A stretch of 64,000 bases of DNA from Trichostrongylus colubriformis. Taxonomy: Eukaryota > Nematoda > Chromadorea > Rhabditida > Trichostrongylidae. Every line of letters begins with the position of its first letter. Positions within the stretch are counted from its first letter, which is position 1. The stretch is from positions 27,047,274-27,111,273 of the forward strand of contig OZ022257.1 in the NCBI GenBank assembly GCA_963978905.1, read 5' to 3'. The position numbers were made by a program, and so were the translations under genes. This document shows, in pieces, positions 48,561 to 60,204 of this stretch. The notes under the pieces were generated by a model. It was not told where the DNA came from and did not search any database. It saw only the letters and a program-made list of their open reading frames with translations.

Positions 48561-49650
48561 AATTACATATAGTAGTCGCCAATAATCGCCGTTGAGGTGA
48601 GATTGGCAGCGGCAAATGACTCTATTTTTAGGCGACTGGTATAGCTAGCACAGGCAGTTGAACCTCTTCTAATGGGTACATTTTACTTACTTCCGTATCG
48701 GTAGCCAAAAATAATCAACTGCTGAACTGTATAGGAAAATAAATAGGCTAGATCTTCATAGAGGAAATCTTAGGAAATCTTACCCACGGTAGAATTCTAA
48801 GCATCGACAGTAAAATAAGGCGATACTGTTCTACATTCCCTAATATTATGTTGGTGCATAAGATTGGAAACACACGCAAGCGAAGTATCATTGTTGTCTT
48901 CTATAAGTCACCTCCACTGACAGGGTATCTGCCCAATGCGCTCTGTCCAGAAGTTCACAAGCGTCGAATCGAGACGGACATGGATGCACAATCAGAGTGC
49001 AGCTAGATTGTCGACCTTCTAGCTCCTCATGTAACCCTCGGAGCCTTGACTAAATATTTGAACACATTAGTTCAAGATAACAGCAGAATAGGAACAGGAA
49101 GAAGCGAAACTTCGCAGTTCAATCATTATATTCATTTTCGCAGTTCATTTTATTATTCACTTATCTGAGCATCATGCTGTAATGCGTAATCGAGTAACCT
49201 GAAAATCAGCTGCTCTCTGGAGAGAGTGAAAGGTACCAGCTCCTTCATTTGTTTAGCAGAAGGAGTCGCATCCATCGCCGCTGATACAGCGTTAATGGAG
49301 GCACTACCCAAGAAATCTGGGGCAAACATCTCTAATCTGAAATCCAGCTAGTGTAATATCATTCTTCACCATTCTGCTAGTGGTGGTTCTTCTTATACAA
49401 ACATAAACACACAAAACCCAGTTTTCATGTCCAATTATGATACCTCTCAAATCTCTCGTCAGTCAAGCACAGCACAATAAAGTGTGCTGCCTCGTCTGGT
49501 TGGCTCACTTTGTTGGTAGGGCACTAGGGGGTACGAAGTGACGAGTGCAAACTTTCACACCTATGCTGCCAAGAAACGATAACGAGGAGTGAAAACAAAG
49601 AGGTCATGTGCTGTCCAAAATCTGCATTAATCGTAAATAAGGTCAAGTAA
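48561..49650. other. Stretch with no recognised gene
   Basis: Short ORFs only. Confidence 0.3.
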
Positions 49651-49654
49651 TTAA

Positions 49655-50059
49655 AGACACCGTTAGGGGCAATTTTGACAAATTGGGGGATTACGAAAGT
49701 AGAGGTGCTCAGTAATATAACAGTGGAGAAAGAACGACATAAAACGGCGAAAAAAACAAGAAATAGGAACCCGAAATTCCCCCTTCTCGCTCTCGTCCTC
49801 TGCGTCTCTGCTCGGAGTGGACTGATGACAGGCCAGAGTCTGAACCAGCCAGCCGCGACTGTTGTCCCGCCTCTCCACGTCGACTCCCCCGGGCGCATAA
49901 CGGCATAACGGCATGACGAGCTGCAGAGCCGCCATAAGACCCCAAGTCGCGTTTTTTTAATGCGATTTTCACCACATGTGACCCCTTCTGAAGTAGAAGG
50001 TTCGTTTTAGAGAACATGTACTTCCAGATCTCAGTTTTCCCTTATCTCTAATGGTGCCT
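49655..50059. mobile_element. TTAA element, 405 bp
   Basis: TTAA at 49651-49654 and 50060-50063. Left end AGACACCGTTAGGGGCAATT; right end 'agatctcagttttccctta..ggtgcct'. Relatives at 26005-26398 (inverted) and 19487-19895. Confidence 0.8.
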
Positions 50060-50063
50060 TTAA

Positions 50064-50462
50064 GAGAACAAACTTATGAGAGATTTTTAGATCATTGTAA
50101 GGAACTTTCCATCCTTTCTAGGGCTCAGTCGAAAGTAGCGAGCAAACTCTGGCGTCCCCTATTACATCAGCCCTACTGTAGTGAGACTGTCAGCGTCTCA
50201 AACGATGTCATATTAAATTTCAGTGATCTGCGGAGGAAATTTTCTTCAAACAGACCGTGGTGTTTTGCGTGATGATGTTGCATAGTGGCCTTCTTCATTT
50301 TCCTCGTCTGGTCATACTATTTTCTAATTACTTGACCTTAGTTAGAGCTTTTGGGCATTACATGGCTTTCCGATTTATCGTTGCTTTGCACAAAGGTGCG
50401 AAAATTTCCATTCGCACCACCTTGTTCACATCCGTACAGTCCACTTCCCGAGGGTGTAGGTT
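50064..50462. other. Stretch with no recognised gene
   Basis: Nothing recognised. Confidence 0.3.
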
Positions 50463-50663
50463 GGGACATACGAATCTTGGCCGTGACCCTGTAACAGCCT
50501 GTGGCCTTTGACCTAAGCCTTGAATAATTCAGACAATTAGTTCATGTAAATCGTGTCCTCCTTGCAAGTCTGTTTCGTTGTATAATCAAATTGCCTGAAT
50601 TATTCATGTCACAGGGCAAAGGCCACAGGCTGTCACAGGGTCACGGCCTAGATTCGTGTGTCC
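50463..50663. mobile_element. Palindromic element, ~75-bp arms
   Basis: 50463-50538 and 50589-50663 are near-complementary ('ggccgtgaccctgtaacagc' against 'gctgtcacagggtcacggcc') around a ~50-nt spacer. Outer limits and target duplication are uncertain. Confidence 0.65.
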
Positions 50664-51444
50664 TGGCAGGGCATGGCCAACGGACTTGGGTGAGTGGCGA
50701 GAGAGAGTACGTGGCAAGAGTGAGAGTGTGTGGTGGGGTGAGAGAAATCGATACACGTTCATCTAAGTCCGTAGGCCTCATCCTGCCAGGCGTTGGAAAA
50801 TGTACTGTAGTTCAACAATCCACTGAGAGGCTCTGCGAGCCACGGGCATTTGTGGACTGTCTAGCATAGCATGGCTTGAGTAAGTGTAGTAGCTCTCTCT
50901 TGGCAATGACCTTCAAACCTCCGAAGATATCGTCCTGATGCAGATAGGGGGCAGAACAAGATCCGTACCTTCTGAACCAAAACCAGTGGAGCATCGAGAT
51001 ACTGTGAGACACTACATGGCATTGTAGGAAGTGCAGCAAACATATCAGCAACTGTTTCTTGAACTAGGGCAGACCTTCGCATTCGATCCGCTACGCGGTT
51101 TTCAGCCTTTGTAGCTCGCTATTGATGTTTCTTACCCAGCTTTGTTACGGATGGGAAGACATAAAAAAGATGTTGCTGCCGTTGTCACGCCATCGAGCCA
51201 TTGCTTTAGTGGAATCTGTCGAGATATTACTCCAGACCAGGGAGAATGAAAGGGAAAATGCTCAAATTTGAAAGAAAACTCTACTGTTTCCAAACGTTGG
51301 TCGGGCCGCATAAAAGGTGCTGTTGGCTGCACGGAATGTAAACCTACAGTTAGTGCTGTAAGAGTGTTAAAAATTGGGCGCAAAGGCGTTTCCGCAGATC
51401 CTATCGATTGTTCGCCATAAATCGACTGATGCTGTTTTTTTTAC
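50664..51444. other. Stretch with no recognised gene
   Basis: Short ORFs on both strands only. Confidence 0.3.
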
Positions 51445-51446
51445 TA

Positions 51447-52390
51447 CTCTAAAGTCTGATAGATAAGTCCGCCCGTGTCGCGCGCGGCAGCGGCGGACGC
51501 AGGCGCAGTCTTCGAAGAACACAGGATCGCGATGTACCTTCAATCTTAGGAACGACAGAATTGTAGAAAATGTTTATTCGAGCTTGTTTCTAATATCTGA
51601 AAATATCACCTATCAAGATCGTCAATTAACCCGTGTAACAATGATCATCATCTTAAACTTTCTACGCAATCTCAATTTCGTCACAGGCATTCATAACATA
51701 GAAACTCTCACTCTTTTCATCTAACAATGACCTTCGTTCGAGGCCCTTAAGAAGCGATTGACAATCGTCTCATCAGGAATTGAAATGAAATTGTCGCAAA
51801 CCAAAGCAGCTACCTCCCCGTACCTCATCTCTTTCCTGGTGCCACTTTTGATATATCTGGCTTTTGTTGGATTAATTTATTATTCCTTCCGTGTATTGCT
51901 GATCATAAGTTGTCAGGCATTTAAAAGGGCTCAATGACTAGAAGGAGGGCTATATCAGGTGCAAAAACTTGACGCGGCAGGCAGAAGCTCGTTTTGCAGG
52001 GGAAAAAGAAGGCGAAAGACGCATGTCTGCGAGGTTTTGCGTACCATTATCATAACAGAAATGAGAAAGAGTTTTAACTCAACTGCTATGTCATCGACGA
52101 AACCATCGTTGCATTGAAATCCCCGTTGAACAACGATTCTTCTCTCCCTCGTTACTTTTCCTCTAATAACTGTGAAATTTCTGTGTTTACCTTTCGCACG
52201 ATCCCTACTTCACTTGCTGTTCCTTTTATATTAGTAAATACAATATACAATACAATATAAACACGTTATTAATACAATCCACAAATCTTAGCTTTCTCAA
52301 TTTCCTCCATCTCCTGTTCTATAAAGACTGCGGCTGCCTGTGCCGCGCGCGACACCGCGTGCAGACGGACTTATCTACCAGACTTCAGGG
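51447..52390. mobile_element. Tc1/mariner-like MITE, 944 bp
   Basis: TA at 51445-51446 and 52391-52392. Ends CTCTAAAGTCTGATAGATAA and, inverted, CCCTGAAGTCTGGTAGATAA, both continuing into 'gtcgcgcgcggca'. The interior has no transposase remnant. Confidence 0.75.
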
Positions 52391-52521
52391 TAGTTTGTAT
52401 AGTGTAGTAGAAACAGCTCGTCAAGCTCTACACGATGGCGCTACAAGTTTTTTGTTTTCGTAAACTCGGTACTAGGCATTTTTTGCACATTATGAAGAAA
52501 CTGAGGGAAAATTTTTTCACA

Positions 52522-53893
52522 TCCTACTATATATAATTCGCTTAGTATGTCTGTGAGTGTGTCTGTGTGTGTGTGTGTTTGTCCGTCTGTCACGAAATTC
52601 ATATCTCGCGTCGCAGCAAAGCTGGGACGCTGAATTTTACAAGTGATATAGGGGGTGTCAAGGGAACCTCAGCGGTGGTGGACCGAAAGTGATAGCAACT
52701 GATAAGGGCTGATAAAGAGCCTCGGAAGGCAAATGTCACCAAATCCGTTTCGCCTTTCGGGCTGATCCTAAAGCGCTGACACCCATAGGTGTTTTGCGGG
52801 ATGGGACGGGAACATTAATGGTGGATGACCAGCATCGATAGCGGTTGATAAGATTCGATAAGGAGCGTAAAAAGGCTAGAGTCGTCAAATCCGTTTCGCT
52901 TTTCGCGTTGATCCAAGAGCGCTGACACTCATGGGTGTTTAGCAGGGTGGGTCAGGGACATTAATGGTGGGTGATCCAAATGATAGTGGTTGATAAGCTT
53001 CGATTAGGAGCGTGAGAAAAGGAAATGTCACCGAGGCCGGCTTGTTTCTACGGCTAACAGTGGAATGTTCATATTCGCAGGTATTGTAGGGTACGAGTAC
53101 CCCAATGGTACTGTTGGGTACAGGAGCCTCAGTGAAACTGATAACGGCTTACAGTGACTGATAAGAATCGTTAGGAATTGGATGGGATGAAATCCTTGCT
53201 AACATTGTACGACCGCTTTAGCAAAAGCGTCTGATGCGCAGTGGCATCGGGTGAACATATTTTGTTAATGTTCTGATATCACTGACCGATATATCGACTG
53301 CTGAATGCCTGGCGTTCCAAAAAATGGTGCGTTTCTCATGATAACACGATCTCCATTGATAATCATGATACAACCTATTTTTGTGATAGCAAAGCAAGCG
53401 GTTCACTCGGAATCATTTTCTAATGCGGTACTTGCAGCAACACTGGGTATCGACCGCTAGACTATGTAAAATTTCAAGTAGTGAAGCATGTTTACGAAAA
53501 CGATAAACATCGATAAGCGGGATATGGCATACCATCAATGTGTACGAATTAGATTCTCAGCAAGTGATCTATTTGTTACCAATCGATGCAATCGAATACA
53601 AAACTATCGATTTTCAAACTACCCAAACTCCCAATGATGACCAGTTGGCTGGCGCACACTTCTGCGCGCGATTCATGTGAATTACGTGCAAAATGGGTTC
53701 CATGCAAAGCGATTGAAGTATATCGATACCGAAATGCTTTTTTATCACGCCATCCTCTCTGCTTTTTTGCAATTCAATAGCTCAGCTGAAAGCAGAGGGA
53801 AGGGAATCTTCGCTCCGCTGTGGTCGGGCCGAACACACCCATTTTGCACACATCGCCATGAATCGCGCGCAGTAATCTGCGCCAGCCGACTGG
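52522..53893 (+). mobile_element. Non-autonomous Helitron, copy 4 (best 3' end)
   Basis: Starts after A (52521); ends CTGG (53890-53893) before T. A perfect hairpin GCGCAG-TAAT-CTGCGC spans 53867-53882, then 7 nt, then CTGG. Array landmarks at 52761 and 52907 (146 apart), so it has fewer units than the other copies. The inverted terminal segment starts at about 53640. Confidence 0.88.
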
Positions 53894-54139
53894 TACTGAT
53901 TAATTGGCGGAAAATTTTTTCCAAAGACCTTATCTAAGTTCGAAGCTGAGTAGGAATTTTGAAGTTTCCGTCATTTCAGACAAGCCGCTAATCCTTAGTG
54001 TGCTACCAAACAGCGCCTCCGTTTATATACTGTTAAATAGCCATCTTTTGACTCATTTTCAGACGTAGGTCCCACAATGAAATGTATGTCGTTCGACTCT
54101 CCAGGAAAACACGATCGATGGCACGGCCGTGCACGTTAA

Positions 54140-54591
54140 GCCGCTTTCATACTTTGCGCACTGACGCGGTCACCGGCGTCAATTTGACGCCGTCACCTGT
54201 GTCGACCATCACCGCCGGTGACGGCGTCAAACTCACGCAACCAATTTGCCCGCCGCAGATGACGGCGTCCATAGATAATGCGCAGCGCTTGCAAAATTCT
54301 TGACCCAATTACCCTACAGTGTGGTGATAGTGGCCGTTTCGAATCTTGGCGCTGTGCCAATACACGAAGAGGCCATAATCACCATATTGGCACAGCGCCA
54401 AGATTCGAAACGGCCACAATCACCATACTGTAGTGCGATTGGGTCGAGAATTTTGCAAGCGCTGCGCATTATCTGTGGACGCCGTCATCTGCGGTGGGCA
54501 AATGGTTGCGTGAGTTTGACGCAGGTGACAGCGTCGAATTGACGCCGTCACCGGCGGCGACGGCGTCGGTGCGCAAAGTATGAAAGCGGCC
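54140..54591. mobile_element. GC-rich palindromic MITE, TTAA-flanked
   Basis: The halves are inverted copies over almost their entire length ('gccgctttcatactttgcgc' against 'gcgcaaagtatgaaagcggc'; 'cgccaagattcgaaacggcc' close to the centre). TTAA at 54136-54139 and 54592-54595. It ends exactly where the next TTAA element begins. Confidence 0.85.
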
Positions 54592-54595
54592 TTAA

Positions 54596-54990
54596 AGACA
54601 CCGGAAGGGGTTAATTTTGGCCTACGGTAGAACAGAAGGGTGTATATCGTTAGGACAGAAACGCCGCGTGGCCGTGTTCAGCACGCGACGGGATGGTGCG
54701 AGCTATGCGCGCCGTAGTAGTTGAGTCCTGAAGCGATTACGCCTAGAATGAGGCGTCGAGCACCGTCATCGCTTCAAGACCCGTCCGAAACGGCGCGCAT
54801 AGCTCGCACCTTCTCGTCGCGCGCCAAACACGACCACGCGACGTTTCTGTCCTAGCGATATACACCCAGAACAGAAGTAGTGTGGACGAGTTTAAGTGCA
54901 TGGTGCCAAGAAGAGATGTTTCTGTTATAGATTTGTTTTTCCTTTTTACGTTTTCCTTTGTTCTTTCTTATATTGTTTCTAGATGTGCTT
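54596..54990. mobile_element. TTAA element, truncated, relative of 39402-40146
   Basis: Begins AGACACCGGAAGGGG after TTAA and matches the complement of the right part of 39402-40146 out to 'ttatattgtttctag'. The far terminus is missing. Interrupted by 54638-54867. Confidence 0.7.
54638..54867. mobile_element. Foldback MITE with 9-bp target duplication
   Basis: AGAACAGAA is duplicated at 54629-54637 and 54868-54876; the related element near 40120 has a single copy. Inverted ends GGGTGTATATCG(T/C)TAGGACAG with ~100-bp arms. The 9-bp duplication and long arms suggest a MULE-like source. Confidence 0.8.
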
Positions 54991-57115
54991 ACATGAATGC
55001 TAAGTAGTTGGGAATGGCCACTCCACTGCGCTGCGAGTCAGGTGCTACAACTAACGTTGGCCCGCGGCCCGTCTCCTACAGCGGACAACTCGGAAAGTCT
55101 TTTTATGGATGCGAATTGGGTGCGAATACACATCGCAGCATCGCGCTTTCGAATCCGAGTTTTTTCACCGATTATCGCTTCTAATCTTCAGCGTTCTTTA
55201 CAGAATGTTCATTTCTTTGCATCTTCCTCTTGTTTTGGACCTCTTCCGGCTCCTTTAATCACACGCGGCGAACTGGATCTGATGAAGTCGATTGACCACA
55301 AAGGCCGGAAATGAGGAAAATAGCAAATTTATCACAGCAATTTTGATATCATTCGATAGGATTTTTCCTGGAGAATCGAACAATCTTTATTTTGTTTGGA
55401 AATCTGCTTGTGGAAATGAGTTAAAAGATGGGTTTTCAACAGTACATACACTGAGGCGCTGTTCAGGGTCACACTATGGAATATGGGCTTGGCTACAATG
55501 AAGGAGGGCACTTCAAAATTCCTACACAGCTATAAATTAAGAATAGGTCTGTGAGAAGATTTCGCCGCCAGTTAATCAGAATACTAAGAAAACTCCTCAA
55601 ACTTTTCAGAATGTGGAAAAATGGCTTGGTACGGAGTTTAAGATATCCCAAAACTTGTAGAAGCTCGACGAGATGATTTCGAAAAGTACAAAAGTCTAGT
55701 TAAAACTCAATATCGAGCGATTTATGGCGAAAAAAACAATAAAAAAACACGAAGAGCGTCTTTGCGCGTTTTAAACACTCTCACTGCACTAACTGCAGTT
55801 GATGAGCATTTCGCATCAGTGAGCTATGTTGCTTCCATACACAAGCGAAGACAACATTAGGGGTAACGTGGTTAGTGAAATTTCTAAAAGGAGTCACTTA
55901 CATGAAAACTATAGGTCTAAGAAGGCTATCTGTGGCGATATCCCGGTGAACAAGCGCCTCTGAACTGTAGAAACGGGGCAACGGATAACAGCTCACTTCT
56001 TTAGATGACAGACCTCGTCTTCTAGGATCGACTCTGCCGCAGAATGCCTGAAGTGTAGACTAACGAGCATGATGGGAGAGTGATACCTTTCGTATCATAT
56101 TAAAGCCGTATTGATCGAAATGACATGGTGTTTACGAATTTATACTCCGTGGCTCAAAAGATATATTGAACATATATTTATAAATGTTCCACCAAGATAT
56201 CGTCTGTCGTAACAGCTAGTTAGACACTTGCAAACACACACGATGTCAATTTATTGCGGGTACCTCGAACTCGGGCAATTAAACTAGCGAAATACGATGT
56301 AGCAAATAGTGACATAAGTGGTGTAAATATTGTATGTAAAGCTAAACTGAAACTTGTGACGATTAAGGAGTCATGGCCCCTGTATAAGGAGCTGCAGCTG
56401 GCACTGTTTCCGGCATTCAGAAGACAGGGTCCGTTTTATCTTTCCTGCATCTCACCTCTCCACGTACTGGACTTTATCATCTGACGACGAAGTCATTCCT
56501 ATTTGAAAGAGAATATGCAGATGTTTGCCCAATGTGCTGTAGATGCTCTTTTTTCTTTCAAATTCCTCTGTTCGCGGGTAGCCGCGATATGGTGCTTGAC
56601 GTGTCAGCTTTCGAGGTGAAGACGTCCTCCGGTCAGTATCAAAGACTTTGAGGAGTGAAACGATATAATCGCCCTAACACTACCTTTGATTAGTATTTTG
56701 TGCGCCATGCACTTGTCTACTCCTATGCTTTTACCGCATGACGCTCTCACGACGCGTTTTCAAAGCAGCAAAGGAATATCTCACGCGCATACGGGTGAAG
56801 TTGAAAAATATGTACTTACCGGAGATGCGTATGAGTGGATCCGCTCTATTATCTCGATTGTACACTACTCATAGTGCGGCCACTATAGTTGTCTCCAAAA
56901 AGCTTAAGCAACGTATGTTATCGTGCTCATACATCGTACATCAGTGCAATGCCATACTTCTTCAGCATCCAAATATGCGCTAGCTCGTATGATTTCATTC
57001 CAAATGGTCACTTATTGATTTTACCCACCAGGGTCGGTTTGTATGAGACAGCAAAAAAATATTGGGTTTTCAGATGGAATTGCCATTTTCGCAGTGTTGA
57101 TTGTAATATATTCAG
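54991..57115. other. Mostly unassigned DNA
   Basis: 55895-56040 matches part of family B ('aactataggtctaagaaggc', 'gcgatatccc'). The rest may be intergenic or intron upstream of the exon at 57116. Confidence 0.35.
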
Positions 57116-57301
57116 GCCCGATGCTCAGGATCGTCAACAACCCACAATTGGAGTTTCTTGACTTTGGCAAAAATTTTGTCAGTGCTTTGAAGGGAGTCTC
57201 TGGGAAACCGGTACTTGTCCATGGCAACATGAAGTTAGACCAAACAGTAATGAAAAACCTATCCCGATACCATTTCATCGACATACAAGAACACTTTGGA
57301 G
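57116..57301 (+). CDS. Exon of a receptor-L-domain (irld-type) gene
   Basis: Acceptor atattcag and donor ggag|gtggga bracket 186 nt that start and end in phase 1. The peptide contains MLRIVNNPQLEFLDF and VLVHGNMKL, the 'I-x-N-N-P-x-L' pattern of the second half of insulin/EGF-receptor L domains, as found in the expanded nematode irld family of secreted or membrane proteins. Its end phase (1 nt over) matches the start of the exon at 63229 (2 nt). Upstream exons were not identified. The family call rests on pattern recognition. An alternative is a pseudogene fragment. Confidence 0.55.
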
Positions 57302-57631
57302 GTGGGATTTGCATTATTTTCACTTCACTGAGGCTACGGTACAGTTTGCAATGCTCACTGTGCCCAAAAGAAACCACTGAATGAATGAAAAGTCTGTGTA
57401 TTAACAGTTCGAGAAAACGTTGCATGTTTGATCTACTTGATCTCCGGCGCCCTCTTCTTGCAGCACACAAGTACCTACTCTTCCATTACATGGATCAACA
57501 CCTGTGTCTGTTTGCCGGTATGTGGGTATGTAAGTGCGTAAATATGTCTGTCTTTACGCAACTGAATGATTGTGATAAGGGAGTCGTTACAGAAAAACAA
57601 CCACTCACGGAGATGAGCAACTGATAAATTG
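57302..57631. other. Predicted intron, no feature
   Basis: Lies between the two L-domain exons. Nothing recognised. Confidence 0.3.
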
Positions 57632-57921
57632 TTAGGGGTGAGGCTACTCAGGCCGGAAAACCGCGTGGCCGCCCACGGCGATAGGCGCGGCGGGTGCGAG
57701 TGCCAGTGGCAGGGCATGGCAGCCTTCAGCGAGGCAGTGTGGCATGGGTGGAGGAGGCAGGGTGGCATGGGTGCAGGAAGCAGTGTGGCATAGGTGAGAG
57801 CGCAGATGTAACGCAACCACGCTCTGCCGGGCTCCCAAGGGCGATCGATTCGCAAGCTGTAGAGGTGGCGACGCGAGTGCGACGCCATTGAAGCGATTTT
57901 TTGGCGTAAGTAGCCCTACCC
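57632..57921. mobile_element. GC-rich 290-bp element, copy 2
   Basis: Homologue of 8001-8291. Inverted ends 'ggggtgaggctact' and 'agtagccctaccc'. Direct repeat AATTG flanks at 57627-57631 and 57922-57926. Contains three tandem ~23-bp units built on gaggcagtgtggcatgggt. Lies in the predicted intron. Confidence 0.6.
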
Positions 57922-58884
57922 AATTGCTAGAAGTATCAATCTAAATATGTGATAGTACGGCTACTTATTCAAACGCCTTAGTACACTCGCAGTCATTCGG
58001 CAGTGTGGTGACGCGTCACTAGAGAAGCAAGTGCAAGAATGTGATGAGTTGCCGAAGAGCAATAGGATCTAGACAGGTTAGTGAAAGGGAAGTGAGGGAG
58101 TAAAAGCGATTGCAAGTCTTTCAATTAGCCATAGCTCAGTCGGTTGGATAATGAGTCGCAACATTACGGGACCATCAGCGTCGCAGAAATTCAGTTTCCA
58201 TAACTAATGGGCAGCACTTTAATTGTATTCGCTTCCAGTCCAGTTATCTTATGCGTAGCCCGCTCCTAGCGGTGCCAAACGAAGCGCGAGGTACATCGCG
58301 TGGAACAATTGGTTTCCCGTAAAACTTCGATTTCAGAGCAACTAATCCCGTCTAAGGCTGCTCGAAAATCCCCTGTGACTATGCAGTGACCGAGTGATCC
58401 ATCGCACAGCAATGCGCATGGCCCGGTGGATTCTATAGTTTTGAAACAGCCGATCTGGCAAATTGATATAAAGGAAGACCGCATTGCGTATCCACACTGT
58501 GATAAACGCCGTACTAAGTGCTAGCTTATCTGATATCTCCGCAAGGGTCACCACTATTCAGACATTCACGCAGTTTTGCGATCGAAACATTCCTTCAGAA
58601 ATCTGAGTACCAAACACTTTCACTTTCTGTGCATTCAATGCCTAAGTTTTATGCTGGTTCATATTAGATGGGTGCATAATTTTGCAACAATGCCTATTTC
58701 TAGTGGTTCCATTACTCTTTGAATTAAGCAAGTTTGAATTGCCACAGTGAGTTGGAGCATGTTCCGATGATTTTCTCATGATGTGTAGAGATGGGTCCGC
58801 TACAGTGTAGTAAGAATTGGCTCAACTCGTTATGCGATGTTTGAGCGTTGGATCCCTAGGTAAAGAATGAGGTGCTATCACTGA
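57922..58884. other. Predicted intron, no gene
   Basis: 'catagctcagtcggttgg' near 58129 resembles a tRNA D-arm/A-box but lacks a B-box. Nothing else noted. Confidence 0.3.
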
Positions 58885-59373
58885 AGGCACATTCCAGGAT
58901 TACCTGAGTGGTTAAAGCGCTAAACTATAGAATCCGAGATGTTGAGGAATACGCCGACAAAGAAAAATTTGAAAAAAAGTCCCCGAAAAGGGCAAAAATA
59001 AGACCTCCTGTCATCTAACCTTGGACGAGATTACCGCGTGAAAACGAGCCTTTGAATCAGTTCCCGCTGGCTGATGTTTCCTCATGTCAATGTCTCCTTT
59101 ATCATTGACATCCCTTCCTTATCTTATATTATCACACAAATAGTAGGCCTCATTTGCCACGTTGTTGCCATCATTGCCACCGTCATTCCCAGCAATCACG
59201 TCTGAAATGGGAGCGCCTGAGCTCTAGAGTCCGGCCGAACTGGCTTCAAGAGCTCCGCGCGCTGCGATGACTCATCATAGCGCTTCGATATGTGCACAGC
59301 CTCTCTGCCCGTTTGGGGAACTATTAGGTCATGTGAAAGGGCTGCAATGTTTCCCTAATCCTGGAATGTGCCT
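58885..59373. mobile_element. TTAA MITE, 489 bp
   Basis: Ends AGGCACATTCCAGGATTA and TAATCCTGGAATGTGCCT. TTAA kept at 59374-59377 and eroded (ctga) at the left. A tRNA-Ser-like A-box region (58904-58935) lies just inside the left end. Confidence 0.8.
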
Positions 59374-60204
59374 TTAAGGCTGCACTCACTATTGATACCA
59401 CCGGGGTCAAGCGTAGCGTCGAGGAATTTTCTATAAAAATACAACCCCCTTGAGGGAACATCCATACAACCTCCTCCCATTCTTCAGGTTCCCCCATTTC
59501 TAGGAAATGGGGAAACCCCCATTTCTGGGGGTTTTACCCAAAGGATGTGATTCATCAACGAAATTAAGAGCCCATGGTGAAAGGAAATTGAGGCTGTTGC
59601 CCGTCTGTGTGACGGAGAGCACCATCTGATTTACGGGATTTGTACGCGCTTACTACTCATCTTTGTGCCGCGGTTGAAATACCCTTAAATGTAAGAATGG
59701 TTTTCTGCCCATTTAAAGCAGTCATTTGGGTTGCGCCTTCAACAATTAATCGATACTTAGGTACTACACGGAAACTGAGTGCTTCCTCGATATGATTACT
59801 CAAGAAGATTTTTTTCCTTTTGTGCATTCCTCTGCATACGAATTATATGCTCCAGTCCAAAAGTCTTCTTAGCAATCTTCGTTTCTCGATTCTACCGTAT
59901 CTTTTTCACCAGTGTAATAAATTGAGCACAATCATTCGCATCACAACCACAATCACATATTCCATGATCCAATCCATGATGGCTGCTGATTTTGGCTGCA
60001 GTCGTCCATGGGAATGTCCAGAAGGCTGCCTCGCTGCCTGTGAACGCAGCCACGCCCTGCCTTCGCTGATATCGGAGAAGCCCATATCACACAATTCCAC
60101 ATTTTGATAAGCGCAGTGTTGAGCACTAGCCCAGCTTTATTTATTCCGTTACTAGTGATATCGGAGTATAAAGTATCTTCACTTGAAGAGCACTCAGCGC
60201 CTAA
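59374..60204. other. Predicted intron with family A terminus
   Basis: About 59400-59530 matches the family A termini ('ggggtcaagcgtagcgtcgagg'). The rest is unassigned. Confidence 0.4.

Noticed and set aside
49524..50017. Overlapping ORFs of 77-124 codons
   Set aside because: All lie inside the 405-bp TTAA element at 49655-50059 or its edges, with related peptides recurring in its copies.
58125..58210. tRNA gene
   Set aside because: D-arm-like 'agctcagtcggttgg' is present, but no matching B-box or acceptor pairing.
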